Shown: one piece after another, positions 53,745-64,000 of the stretch
How the letters are laid out: each line of letters starts with the position of its first letter
Position numbering within the stretch: the first letter of the stretch is position 1
Source: Aureobasidium sp. EXF-3400
Lineage: Eukaryota > Ascomycota > Dothideomycetes > Dothideales > Saccotheciaceae
Reading direction: 5' to 3'
Length of the DNA stretch: 64,000 bases
Assembly (NCBI GenBank): GCA_024195585.1
Contig: SWBL01000167.1
Span: forward strand, 42,415 to 106,414
Made by a program: the position numbers and the translations under genes
Notes under the pieces: model-generated
Told to the model about the DNA's origin: nothing
Databases searched by the model: none
The model's input: only the letters and a program-made list of their open reading frames with translations

Positions 53745-53909
53745 TGGGGTATTCAATTATTTTGTATCTATAAAAATACACAATATTGTTCAGAAACAAG
53801 ACACTATCCATTGAGAAGCGATGATTCTTCAGCTCTCTCTGGACAAGGCTCAATCCCGAAAACATCTATGCCTTTTTATAGTGTATATTATACCCTTTAC
53901 TATAGCGGG
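53745..53909 (-). repeat. Dispersed repeat family, copy R2
   Basis: Shares TATAAAAATACAC, AACAAGACACTATCCATTGA and CAGCTCTCTCTGGACAA with the other copies. On the minus strand it reads MFSGLSLVQRELKNHRFSMD then SVLFLNNIVYFYRYKIIEY. It begins just after the stop of the unknown gene and overlaps R3 by the CTATAGCGGGA word. Confidence 0.7.
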
Positions 53910-54120
53910 AGTAGTTCAAAATTATACTATAGATAGAGATAGACATTCTCTCTTGCAGTGTTCGATTATCATGTATCTATGAAAATGCACAATATTATCT
54001 AGAAACAAGACACTATCCATTGAGAAGCAATGATTCTGCAGCTCTCTGTGGACAAGCATCATCTCCGAAGACATTTGTGCCTTTTTATAGTATCCATTTT
54101 GCTCTTTGCCATACTGGAAG
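53900..54120 (-). repeat. Dispersed repeat family, copy R3
   Basis: The most complete copy, together with R1: both start CTATAG..GGA.TAGTTCAA and end near TTTGCTCTTT. On the minus strand a 49-codon frame from ATG to TAA reads MSSEMMLVHRELQNHCFSMD then SVLFLDNIVHFHRYMIIEHC. The spacing to R2 is about 210 bp, so R2 and R3 are a tandem pair. Confidence 0.7.
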
Positions 54121-54194
54121 CAGATGATCTGTAGAGTCTAGCATACGAAAGGTTCTAGAACGGCCTCAGATAAGGCTACATTTCGTTTGAATAG

Positions 54195-54290
54195 TTGATA
54201 AGTTTCTACATGTAAAAATGCATAATATCATTTGAGAACAGAGTAGTATCCACTGAGAAGGGATTGTTTGATAGCTCTCTATGGACAACG
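54195..54290 (-). repeat. Dispersed repeat family, copy R4 (partial)
   Basis: A shorter, more diverged copy: TGTAAAAATGCATAATATCA, TATCCACTGAGAAG and AGCTCTCTATGGACAA are recognisable. On the minus strand it reads FVVHRELSNNPFSVDTTLFS then NDIMHFYM. It overlaps the 3' end of the coiled-coil fragment on the same (minus) strand, which links the repeat to that gene family. Confidence 0.6.
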
Positions 54291-54566
54291 AAGAGTGGTG
54301 GCAGTAGCTGCCTCAGGGATTGTGAAGACTGATGGGCCGCTAACTTGTTGCCAGTTGCGCTGTTCTTCACGCTGCTGGCGAAGCTGTTCGAGCTCAACTG
54401 CATCCTTTCTGGTTTTGTGACGCAGTTCGTCGAGCCCGGCTGCAGATTCTCTGATCTGGTTCGACTCTTGACGAAGCTGGGCGAACTCATCCGCGTCTCG
54501 CTTCAGTCGATCGGATCGAACTGTTTTGGATGTACGATGCTTATGGTCGAACAAAGCCTGTTGTAG
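54279..54566 (-). pseudogene. Fragment of the coiled-coil family gene
   Basis: A minus-strand frame reads RDADEFAQLRQESNQIRE, KDAVELEQLRQQREEQRN and QQVSGPSVFTIPEAATA. This parallels the 42.9-kb gene (DADELQALRQQHEQRRN, QQITGPSVFTAPEAALD). No start codon, N-terminal exon or downstream Ala-rich region is present, and the frame ends soon after. It is a relic of a third family member, in opposite orientation to the other two. Confidence 0.65.
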
Positions 54567-54860
54567 ATATCCTGTCGTATATCACACCACGCTGCCCGTT
54601 GTGTTTGATCAAGGTTCGATCCTTAGATTGGGAAGTCGTGTGTGATTGAGGCATTAACCAGCCAACTGGGTTCGATGAACATCCGCACACACATTCATGA
54701 AGATCGTTGCAGTTTAGATCAAGTGTTGGATACAAATAGCAGGTCAGGTTTGCTTCCTGCTGCATTGAGTCATGAAACCATACTTTTAGTCTAATCGTTG
54801 AAGTTTATTGTACAATCATGAATAAAACAAATCGTTGAGAAGTGGTCTGTCCGATGCTTT

Positions 54861-56089
54861 TTAAGCCCACTTGCCGAGCAAAGCCATCAAACCAGCACCA
54901 AGGCACATCATCAAAAAGGCGGTCAAGACAGTCTTGATGCTGGCTTTTTGCATGTAGGTTGAGAACATGAACTCGTGTGCCATGAGCTCAACAAGACCAG
55001 TGTAAATCAGGATACCTGCACTGATACTGTCGAAAACACCATTTGCAATCAAAGTGGTCTGACTGCCAGGAGCGAAAGACTGACGAACACCAAGACCAAT
55101 GGCAATGGCGATGGGAGTGCTGATGGCATAACCAGCACCGAGAAGGTAAGGAGACCATCGCTTTGACTCTGGCCAAGGAATAGCAGCGAGACGAGTGCCC
55201 AGACCGAGACCTTCGAAAGATTGGTGGAAAACAAGGACGACATATAAGGTGGTGAACTCGGACCCAGAAACGGCCAAGGTCAAGCCGATAAAGATGGAGT
55301 GAAAGATAACACCAAACTCGAGGATGAAGAGGGCAGTCATCTGAGCAGCATAAGATTCGCTGACAGCGCTGTCGGCCGCTTGCTTTTGAGCCTCAGTCCA
55401 TCCGGCAGAAATTTCGTTGTCAACGTGAGAACGGGCATGGCCAAGGTGATCGTCTCCACGAGCGTGAGGAGTGGTGGGGCAGTGAGCAGTACTTGTGCTA
55501 ACACGTCCAGGCATCTCATAAGCAGGATCGGCATGGTCGTGGATTTCAGGCTTCTTGCCATCGGTGAATGGCTCAGGCTTGATACCCAACTCGTCTTGAG
55601 GTTCCAGATCATCATGCTCGTGACTGTGTCCGAACTTGGCATAGCGCATGGTCATGAGCTCGACGAAGAACAGGACAAAGATGGTCATCAACACAATCCC
55701 TTCGACCCAATCGTACTCGGTGATGGGACCGGTCAAGCATGGATCGGTCAAAGCATCATTAGCAGGTGCGAGTAGCTTCAATCGTCAGTATACATGTTGC
55801 ATAACTTGAAGAGCAAGTGAAGACTTACATGAATAAAAGAAGTAGCTATAATGACACCAGAGCCGAAATACTTGGCGATAAAGAAGGCCCAGTCCGGAAC
55901 GCCAACACCTCTGTGCCTAGCAGCGAAGACGGGAAACCAGGTTGCTGATCATTGTTGTTAGTATATCGTACATTGGAAATCATCTTTTGCAGACTTACCA
56001 AATAGTGAACAGACACCGATGACGAAGATGGCCGAAATGCGGACGCCCATGCGACCATCATAGTGGTTGTCTGCAGTGCAGTTGGACAT
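54861..56089 (-). CDS. ZIP-family zinc/iron transporter
   Basis: Exons 56089-55999, 55944-55829 and 55775-54861 encode 373 residues with about eight hydrophobic segments. The N-terminus is short (MSNCTADNHYDGRMGVR) before helix 1. The cytosolic loop between helices 3 and 4 has the His motif GHSHEHDD and further His residues (HDHADPAYE, HARGDDHLGHARSH). Helix 4 reads FGVIFHSIFIGLTLAVSG and helix 5 VVLVFHQSFEGLGLGTRL, the metal-path residues of ZIP proteins. Expected to bring Zn2+ (perhaps also Fe2+) into the cytosol at the plasma membrane, like Zrt1/Zrt2; which of these cannot be told. All junctions restore family sequence (IH-LLAPAND). Confidence 0.92.
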
Positions 56090-57387
56090 GGTGACTCGAC
56101 GAATTGGACAAAAAAGCGTTGAGACCTGCTATCTTTGCGTATCTTCGCGCTAACTGACTACGAAACTGCTCTAGAAAGACAAGAGACCGTCGCGTCAAGT
56201 TAGCAAGCTAGAGATGATGAGCGGCGCGACGGGGAGATGATAAGGAAGAGAGATTTAAGCGTTACATAGGGACGAGAGGGAACGAGGGGGATGACTGACC
56301 GCGGCCTACAGTGGGAAAACACCTTGATGGGCACATATGCAACGAGTTTTTACTGGATTTGCCCTAACGAACTTTAGCCGGCCAAGCTTCGCAAATCCTG
56401 ACGCGCTCATTGGCCGTTCGAGCCGGCTCGAGGTCGATAAGCACTCAAATGTGGAATTTTGCGTTCATTATGACAATCAACAGACCACCTCAAGCACGTC
56501 TCCTTGACTCGACCGGCACTATTCTTCCAAGCATTTCTTCCGGTTTGATGATGATGACATCCTGTTCATCTTCGTAAGAACACCTTGGTGATCCCCAACA
56601 CGCTCCATCATGCTCCATAATTCAATAGAAATGAGCATTGAGAATCCTTCGTGTCTCTATTTACGAGCTTGTTGTAAACGAGGCCGAAAAATTGAGCAAG
56701 ACTCAACTTCTGGAACTCAATTGCCCTCCGGTGCCGGATGCTGTTGGCATTTCAAAAGGTTAAATACAGTAATAAGAGTCAAGACATGTTTGTACTCGAC
56801 GAATATATATGTGAGAGTGCTTGTTCCTCGTCAAGACTTGACAAGAAATATCCACAAAGATTGAGAAGGTTTGGCAAGGGTTCAGAAGCCCATACCCAAG
56901 AACGTTTGATCAGCGCCACATGGCTTTCTACCTCAAGGTTTTGAGATTTGAACGTCGAACTTGTTGATCAAACCATGTTGTAAGCTCTGTAGTGTCCTTC
57001 AGATGGTAGTTTGACATCAGTCCTGCAGTGTCGTTCTACATGATGAGCTCTAATCGTGAACGCCTGATGTGCCGGCGCTTGCGGTACAACAGGTCCACGA
57101 AAGTCACATAGGAGTGAATTGTCAAGACAGGCTCAAGGTTTTGACAGGATCTGTCACATCTAACTCAATGGTTTGAATAGTTTCAAGCAGCTGGATTGAC
57201 AGTCACGCGACCTCAACGATAGTACCACCTATGTTGCATTCTCAGCTACTGTTTGGTACACTGTCAATAGACTGGGATCAATTCCATTCGGTCCGGACGT
57301 TGTCGCCATATCTCGTTGAGCTGTTGAGCAGGAAAGGGTCAACGCACGTCTGGGGCGCTTCTGACACTCTCGGACTCGGTTTTCGCT
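56090..57387. other. Intergenic, ZIP promoter and beyond
   Basis: About 1.3 kb. The first 400 bp should be the ZIP transporter promoter. I found no recognisable zinc-response element. Open frames up to 84 codons (56.6-56.9 kb) show no family resemblance. Confidence 0.4.
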
Positions 57388-57968
57388 TCAGTATCCGACC
57401 AGCCCACTGGCAAGTGCAGTTCCAGCCCAGGTATATTCGAGCCACTCGAGAACCTGCAAAAGCTCTCCAGTCTTGGAGATTGCCTCATTCTAAAGACTTG
57501 TCAGCACTTGCTTCCAACAAAGCCGGCGACAGGGCTCATCTTACGTAGCCATCAATGAAAGGAATCTTGGCCTTGGCCTTCCAAAAGTTTGACACGTGAG
57601 CACGCACAAACAGCGTCAACACCAAAGCAGCAGGCGAGAGGCCAAATTTCACAATTGGCGGCAGAGAGTTGGGAGCCAAAGATAATGTCGTAGCTGCCAT
57701 CATCGAGGCCAGGATCTGAAATGGACAATCAGTACTTGGCTTGGGCACACAGGTGTGGTATGGTAAGGGGGTCACTAACGCAGATAGCACCACTGGACTG
57801 TGTGGTTCTTGTCTTGTGAAGCTGATGCTCTGCTGTTGTCGAGTACTTGGCTGCCTTCTTGCTCGTCTCTTCGTATTGCTGGAGGTCGCGGATGGCGATG
57901 TAGGACACGTATGCACCATAGGCGCAGAGCGCGACCTGTCCGGTGTGGAGGAGCTGTGTGAAGAACAT
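57388..57968 (-). CDS. Small membrane protein, uncharacterised
   Basis: Exons 57968-57780, 57715-57545 and 57489-57388 encode 153 residues. Hydrophobic segments lie near residues 8-25 (GQVALCAYGAYVSYIAI), about 62-80, 88-103 and possibly the C-terminus (TWAGTALASGLVGY). The last exon is inferred: a GTAAGA donor after GGC TAC and a CTTTAG acceptor at 57490 join FIDGY to NEAISKTGELLQVLEWLEYT; otherwise the frame ends two codons later. The intron 1 donor is GTTAGT. I do not recognise the family; small multi-helix proteins like this occur in fungal mitochondria and ER. It is convergent with no near neighbour. Confidence 0.6.
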
Positions 57969-58336
57969 TGTGAACAATTACTATAGTTTCCCAATTGATG
58001 AGTGAGACGGTCTTCGGGAATGTAGTAGGTTGGTCAAGGTTCAAGGAGCTGTCACAATCAACTCGTGTGAGGATGTTGGGAGTGATGTCATCGGGTCAGG
58101 GTCGTACAGTCGTCTGAACAGGATATTAACCTCGAATGCATGTCATTATTATCATTCTGAATGATTCGAGCGTCCAGCATCGTTCATCTCTACTGCATTG
58201 TTATCACCAGGTCATGGAATCAAGGGATCACGCATCTCTATCTTTTCCAAGCGCCAAAATGTGATTTCAATCAGTCTATTAATTATTTAATGCTTGGCCA
58301 ACCCGGTGGACACACTGAGACGATCGACACCAATAT
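57969..58336. other. Intergenic, small membrane protein / GH5 gene
   Basis: About 370 bp between two minus-strand genes, with the promoter of the first and 3' UTR of the second. Nothing else is recognised. Confidence 0.35.
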
Positions 58337-60046
58337 CTAGATACCAGCAAGCTCGTAGAAGTCGCGAACTCCCTGTCTGAAACCTTGCTCAAACTCCCAC
58401 AACAATTTGCCTGCCTGCCCGCTTTCGACAATTCTCTTCTTGGTCCAGATGTCCAGCATGCCAATTTTGTCACCTCCAGTACCAGGAAGTCGACCATTGG
58501 CTCTCGCACCAAAGAAGGTCATTGCATCATTGAAGCCAAGCTTCCAACCACTCTCAAATCGCCAGTGCTCGTACTCGCCAGGATGGTTGCTGTCCCAGTA
58601 GTTGCAGTGACCACCAAAGGTCTGTCCGAATTTCGCATCCAATTGAGACTGAGCATGTCCGATACGAGACTGAACATCGTCATTAGAAAGGGTGAGGTTG
58701 TTGGGAGCTGTGATAGCACCGTTGTTGGTCTGTTGCTTGAAGCCCCATTCTCCGCCATCCATCCAGTCCTGGTTTTCTAGTTAGTACTGATCTTTGTGGA
58801 TTGTAATAGAAGCAGAAAACGAACCATGCGGTATGTCCAGAAGAAACTTCCACCAGCTCTCTGTTGATATCTCTGTGTCTGTGCTTGTCCAAATTCTCGT
58901 ACCAGATTCTCCTTCTCATTGGCAGAAGCCTTGGCCCAAGAGTCTTCTGTCAAGACACAGCTGTATTCGCCAATGACAACTTGTGCAGCACCATGGTCCA
59001 CGACGCTTCCATCATGACCATCAAGCTCACTCAGCTTTGACCTGGCTTCGCTCGCAATTTGACTAGGATTCTTCTTCTTGTCGTCATCTGAGAAGGCCCA
59101 GTACAAGTGAGTATCAATGACGATTGGATTTGCTCGGCCAGCATGCAGACTGTTTTTGCCGTTGATATAGCCAACTGCAGGACCCAAGTTCCATGCGTCT
59201 GAAATATAGAGGGGAAGAGTGTTGTCAATGCCACCAATTTGACCGATCACCGAGTCATACCAGCCATACATGCCGTGAGCGTCCCACTCAGCCTCATTGA
59301 CTAGCTGCAGACCGATGACACCATCCATTGATCTAGCTTCATGAGCTATAAACAGTAGACAACGTGTAGCAAGGTCCAGATTTTTCCTCGATTTCCACAA
59401 TTCGGCTTTGCCGCTGTTGGTTCCGGAATGATCACCTCCATTTGCACCACCGGGCAATGCGTGGAGGTCAAGAAGAGTGCCGATACCTCTTGCAGTCAAG
59501 CGAGCGACAAGACGCTTTACAGCTGGCCATGCATTCTCATACACTGCAGCAGAAGATTCGAAAGGTGTGTGTGCACAGTAAGCTGGGCCCAGTGTAAAAT
59601 ATCCAATGGGCAGACGAACAGATGTACCTATTTGGTCAGCTCGGGAATACGGAAGCCTATACGCGCGACATACAATGAGCTTGGTTAGCAAGCCAATCTA
59701 GATCTGAATCACTGATATAGGTCTCCCAATGATTTTCGAATTTTTGCTTGGCCGCATCAAGACCCATCGCTTTGATGTTGCCAGTCACAGCCGCAAGCTC
59801 GGCGGAGTCGGCTTTGTCTTGATACATGCTGGGAGTGAGCCATTTCTCAAGCACAAAGATGGAGCCAAAATTGGTTCCATGTTGGTATCGATAGCGGAGA
59901 ACATCCAAAGGTGAGGGCTCCTGGATGCTAGACGGCTGATCGGCCATAGGCATCTGAGATTGCTGTTGTTGTTGCGAAGGGTATGAAGGCTGGTCATCGC
60001 CAAACGCCGACTTCATCTCGTTCTTGAATTTCTTTAGGAGTCCCAT
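58337..60046 (-). CDS. GH5 family protein without signal peptide (YBR056W-like)
   Basis: Exons 60046-59674, 59627-58825 and 58768-58337 encode 535 residues. The N-terminus MGLLKKFKNEMKSAFGDDQP is not a signal peptide and leads into a Gln-rich stretch. The GH5 core includes FVLEKWLTPSMY, VRLPIGYFTLGPAY (joined across intron 1), LLDLHALPGGANGGDHSG, the acid/base Glu in LQLVNEAEW (NEA where NEP is usual), and the nucleophile in VVIGEYSC. The C-terminal 140 residues extend beyond the barrel. The pattern matches a glucan 1,3-beta-glucosidase-like group with yeast YBR056W, which is intracellular. Activity and substrate are uncertain. Confidence 0.82.
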
Positions 60047-60560
60047 GGTTTATAGGTTCGATGTGTTCAGCTTCTGTGTTATAAAAGTGGTTGGGTGACA
60101 ATAAAATATAGGTTGGGAGAGGTCAAACAGATAAAGGACCAGGATGTCCACGGGGTCCGAAGAGCTCATGCTTCGTTAAATGTGGATCTCCACCTTCTTT
60201 TCGGAACAACATGCACGACGCATCAACGAACAGGGAACGGCGTGTCTTGGGCGTGGTCCTTGTCTTGGAATGAACGGTATGACGTACGCGTACATGTCTT
60301 GGCTGTTCTATACCAACGTCGGGTCACACATGATTTTGGTCAAGTGGTTTGAAGATGCATGTGTTCTGTGTATTTGTGATTTTTGTTCTTTTCATACCAT
60401 CCTTACTGTCCTTGCATTATGAATCATGTATTCATCTTCATATGAATTCATTTGCGCATGCCAGTCCCGTCCTATTCACAGTTTCTGATAAGTCATAATA
60501 CTTTCCGTCCTTGTCATCATGTCATGACCCCAAAACGCCACGCTATGAAGAAATCCACAT
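60047..60560. other. Intergenic, GH5 promoter / myotubularin 3' region
   Basis: About 510 bp, holding the GH5 gene promoter and the myotubularin gene 3' UTR. No RNA gene or repeat is recognised. Confidence 0.35.
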
Positions 60561-63041
60561 CTAGTTATCCCTAAAGGCATTGTCCCGTGCAAATGCTGAG
60601 AATGAGAGTCGACCATCTGCAGTTGAGTCTGACTCATCGATTGCCGCTGATCTCGTCTTCTCGTCAATGGTACGCGTGGGCATAAATTCGTTGGTTGGTG
60701 GAGATTGAGGTCGGCTGCTAGGTGCACTTGCGCTGTTCCGTCCTAGACTCATATTTCCTAGTCCAGCAGTCAGACGTGCAGCACCATTAGTAAAAGCGCT
60801 TGCGGTCTGACCAGTAAGACTGCCGCCATTCGCAGCGGGCCCTAAAGAAATCTCCGAGTTTTCGATACCGGTCACAATGGGATCTTTTGGTTCCTTTGGC
60901 AAGCTGACAGTGGGCGCGTTAGCGGTCCCGTTCATCTCGACATCGGTACGACCAAACAATTCGTGCCACCACTTGACCTGGTTGGTATCAGGAAGGATAG
61001 TGCGCTCCTTGCCAGAAGTGTTGTCGTCAATGGTAGGGTCATACTGGTCGTTGATAAACATATCTCGACGAGAGAGGAAGTAGTCCCAAACACTTCTCGT
61101 TCTCTCATATGCTTTCTCCTCAACTCTAGCGCGCTCGCTGTCCCAGAGGAACGTACCGTATTGACAGGAGTAGAGCTGATAAAACAGGCGGCGCAGGAAA
61201 CGTTCGTTGAACTCAAATCTGGTAGGATGTTGTCGGAGCATCTGGTAGGTTGCATCCAAGAACTGGTGGAAAATGGGACTTGTCTCCTTGACGTTGGTGG
61301 TAGCGTGCTTAGCGCTTTTTGGAGTGGGAGTTGGAACGGATGAACCATCGCCAGCATCGTTGACGTCGAAAGATTCCCTGCTGTCATTCTTCTTGGTAAA
61401 GAATCCTCTGGCGGTCGAAAGTGCATTGCCAAAAGCGTTTCCATTACCGCTGTTTGCAGACAGGCTGTCAGCCTTTCGATTGCCTCCAACACGCTCATTC
61501 TCAATCTCGAACCACTTTTCACTACTCAGAAATCCTGAACGGTGACGGAACATGTGGCCGAAAGAGACCCAATCCTTCTCCACTAAGACAATGAAGCCTT
61601 CGAGGGTGCGGTAGTATGGATCCAAGCAAAGCTGACTCAAAGCGCTGATCTGACTGGTGCGATCCCAACCATCCGAGCAGTGGATGAGAACGTGGGAGTG
61701 ATTGATGCCGACTTGACGAGCTACTAGACTAGAGCCGCGCAAAACTAAAGAGATGTAATCGAGCCATTTGCTCTTGGCGAGGAGATCTTGGTTCGGGCCA
61801 AATTCAGTATAGTCAGTGTGAGCAAATGCTTCGGCCACTTTGTTGAGAGAGTCTCTCATGACATGGATGTTGGCGATACCAAGATATTCCTTTGTTGCGT
61901 CTTTGTAGAATTCCATGTTTTCTGAACCCATTCCTGTGGCCTGGTTGGCAACAGCATTGACCTGTGGACGGGCGTCGACAATGAAGTTCCTCTGCTGAGC
62001 TCCGTAGATCTTATCGGTGGGTATATTGGTAATGCTGTCTGCACTACCTTTTGGTTTGACCCGTGGAAGACTTGCATCTTGTTGCATGTCTGGATCGAAT
62101 TGCTGACCTTGGTCGTCAAGGATGGGCATACCAGCGCCAGCACCAGCTAGTGGTTTTGAGGTGGAGAAGATGGCAGCGACCAAACGTTCATCTTGGGGGT
62201 TTCTCTCTTTCTGGAACATGCCACATTTTGGTTGCGAGCTTCGAGTTATCGAACAATTATTGACAGGATGCAAGTAGGTCAGAGCGGGGATGCGGTAGCG
62301 CGAACGATATTCTCTTCCGTGTTTAAGGACATTGTCAGAGACGGACGAAGGTACGACCAATAGGGAGGGGTAGGTGGGTGAGTACTGAAGAGAATTAGTG
62401 GACGGCACAGCAAAAGAAGTTGTACTTGCAGCGTACTTCGTAGTCGCGGTTGATATCAGTCAAGCGCCAGCCTCGATCGGCACCCTTTGGAGAAATGCCC
62501 ATGCGTCTAAACTCCTTGCGAGCATCATAAATCTGCCAGCCATTGATGCTCTTCTCAATCGGGGGAGGGTCGTAGGTGAAAGCATAAAGCTTGTCAAAAG
62601 AGCCGAGGCCACAAGTCAGAGCCTTGATGCTGTCGTAGACACTGCGAGCCTGAGTCTCGTCGGAAAAGTGAAAGGCGACAAAGGTGAAGTCTCTACAGCG
62701 CAGGCGGATGGCATGGTCCTGGCGAAGGATGGCGGGCATGGGTCTGTAGACACAGGATGCGATCATGGGGTATGTGATCCACATCTCTTTGACACGACCT
62801 TTGGCTTTGGCCGGGGCTTGGGCTTGGGATTTGGCAGATGCATCAGGGCGGTGCTCGAAGATCAAATGATGGGTGGAGATATGGAGGGTTCCGGTGGCTT
62901 TTTCCTTCCTTCTGTGAAGTGTCACATTCTCGACCTGTTGACAGGGCCGTCAGTCCAAGCCTTTGATACGCAAGCGCAAGTGCATGCGTGGGCGTGTTGG
63001 CCATGTGCGAGACGCACCTTTGAGATTTTGATCTTGTCCAT
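60561..63041 (-). CDS. YMR1: Myotubularin-type phosphoinositide 3-phosphatase
   Basis: Exons 63041-63018 (8 codons), 62934-62437 and 62384-60561 encode 781 residues. A PH-GRAM domain opens the protein (MDKIKISK-VENVTLHRR, HHLIFEHRP). The myotubularin phosphatase domain follows, with YRSRYRIPALTYLHP, NNCSITRSSQP and the active-site loop HCSDGWDRTSQ (CX5R) near residue 405, so the enzyme should be active. The intron after DINRDYE has a GTACGC donor and restores YSPTYPSLLVVPSSVSDN. The C-terminal part is Ser/Thr/Pro-rich. It dephosphorylates PI3P and possibly PI(3,5)P2 on endosomes and vacuoles. It is divergent from the uS3 gene. Confidence 0.93.
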
Positions 63042-63475
63042 GACACGCTAGAGAATTTCAGCATCCGGCGAGAATGCGCTCGGAGCTTGGCGTTGGGTGG
63101 TGTGTGGTGTGTATGTGTGTGAATGTTTGCGACACTGCAACACCTTTCTCTGCCTCTGCCCCTCAGTGCAACAGCAGCAAGCACGGAGCAGAGACTCGAC
63201 CCTCGAGCGCGCGTCATGCCGTCGGCGTCTTTAGCCGTGGATGCCGATGTGCCGCCGTCCACAAGAGATAAGATGCTAGAAGTCAGGTAGGTCCGTGTTA
63301 TCAGATCAGACTTCGCGAGGCACTAGCGCGCGCCAAGCCAGCCCGGAGCGCACTTGGACGAAATCCGACCACCACACTGTGGAATTGTGCGAAACCCGAC
63401 TTTGACGACTAACGACCACTCGCCCAGCGACCAGACACCCTCTCCTTTTCCGATCAATTAACACAGATCGCAAAC
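63042..63475. promoter_or_regulatory. Shared head-to-head promoter, YMR1 / uS3
   Basis: A 434-bp divergent promoter. It contains a GTGT-rich tract (63096-63120) and, before the uS3 ATG, a pyrimidine-rich leader (CACCCTCTCCTTTTCC) common in ribosomal-protein genes. Confidence 0.4.
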
Positions 63476-64000
63476 ATGGCCGCCGTTCAGCAAGCAAGTG
63501 CTATGTGAGTATACATGCCGTCCAGAAAATGCGCGCTCGCGACCTGTCGCTAATTGTCCTCTGCAGCTCCAAGAGAAGAAAGTTCGTCGCCGGTATGCCT
63601 CCCTCTGATACATTCGCTATTTTCGCATCTTCTACACTCTCGCCGATTTTGTCATTCGCTTCCGATCGCTCTCTTTTACCGCCTCCACTTCCTTTTCAGA
63701 ATACGCATACAGACGCACAGATGTACACATGATTGGGACATTCACTAAAACACACGCGCAGACGGTGTCTTCTACGCCGAGCTCAACGAGTTCTTCCAAC
63801 GCGAGCTTGCTGAGGAGGGTTACTCTGGTGTCGAGGTCCGCGTTACCCCTACCGTTACCGACATCATCATCCGCGCCACCCACACCCAGGATGTTCTCGG
63901 AGAGCAGGGCCGCCGCATCCGCGAGCTCACCTCGCTGATCCAGAAGCGCTTCAAGTTCCCCGAGAACTCTGTCTCGCTCTACGCCGCCAAGGTCCAGAAC
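63476..64000 (+). CDS. RPS3: 40S ribosomal protein uS3 (3' partial)
   Basis: Exons 63476-63504, 63567-63592 and 63762 onward; the gene leaves the window. The visible protein starts [20 protein letters not shown] and continues [20 protein letters not shown] and the KH-domain stretch [20 protein letters not shown]. This is unmistakably eukaryotic ribosomal protein S3, which lines the mRNA entry channel of the small subunit. Two introns near the 5' end, the first only ten codons in, are typical of fungal ribosomal-protein genes. The second intron (169 nt) is long for this window. Confidence 0.95.

Noticed and set aside
54600..54640. tRNA T-arm-like sequence (AAGGTTCGATCCTT)
   Set aside because: No acceptor stem, D-arm or anticodon arm could be drawn around it.

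Overview
This 64 kb window is nuclear DNA of a filamentous ascomycete (Pezizomycotina; Dothideomycetes is my guess, not proven). The evidence is compact genes on both strands, introns mostly 45-100 nt with GTAAGT/GTGAGT donors, fungal-specific families (Zn2Cys6 regulator, DUF2985-like membrane protein, Rrn9, Mic60), secreted GH6 and GH7 cellobiohydrolases, and an intron-containing nuclear tRNA-Cys. Exon coordinates were worked out by hand from reading frame, splice signals and remembered family similarity; no search or alignment was run.

Layout. 1-5.6 kb: 3' part of a Dal5-type MFS transporter, an SDR, an alpha/beta hydrolase and a quercetinase-like bicupin. 5.7-12.2 kb: housekeeping, with the Hsp90 co-chaperone Sti1 head-to-head with a dihydroneopterin aldolase, mitochondrial GrpE (Mge1) and a DUF2985-like membrane protein. 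13.4-18.3 kb: a two-gene cellulase locus, a CBM1-bearing GH6 cellobiohydrolase followed on the same strand by a GH7 cellobiohydrolase, with candidate XlnR/CreA-type sites upstream. 18.8-27.1 kb: a twin-CX9C protein, a malonyl-CoA synthetase-like enzyme, two neighbouring small chromatin-like paralogues (one with a 15-nt microexon), three diverged ~170-bp tandem repeats and an Rrn9-like Pol I factor with zinc fingers. 27.1-31.2 kb: gene-poor, holding a decayed C-terminal piece of a rhamnogalacturonan lyase. 31.2-39.4 kb: Zn2Cys6 regulator, ArsH, F-box protein and a PARP whose first intron contains a near-perfect hairpin.

39.4-46.0 kb and 53.7-54.6 kb are the unusual parts. They hold an orphan gene, a coiled-coil/repeat gene interrupted by one in-frame TAG, a truncated paralogue joined to a broken 2OG-Fe(II) oxygenase fragment, a further fragment 9 kb away on the other strand, tandem repeats in the leaders, and four copies of a ~200-bp repeat that keeps a common reading frame. 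They look like a young, duplicating and decaying lineage-specific family and are the best candidate here for something undescribed.

46-64 kb returns to conserved genes: F-box-like protein, Mic60 (MICOS), tRNA-Cys, a mitochondrial-type SDR, an unknown protein, a ZIP zinc transporter, a small membrane protein, a GH5 protein without signal peptide, a myotubularin phosphatase and the 5' part of ribosomal protein uS3. Several genes make mitochondrial proteins (Mge1, Mic60, probably the CX9C protein, the acyl-CoA synthetase and one SDR), but they are not arranged as a cluster.
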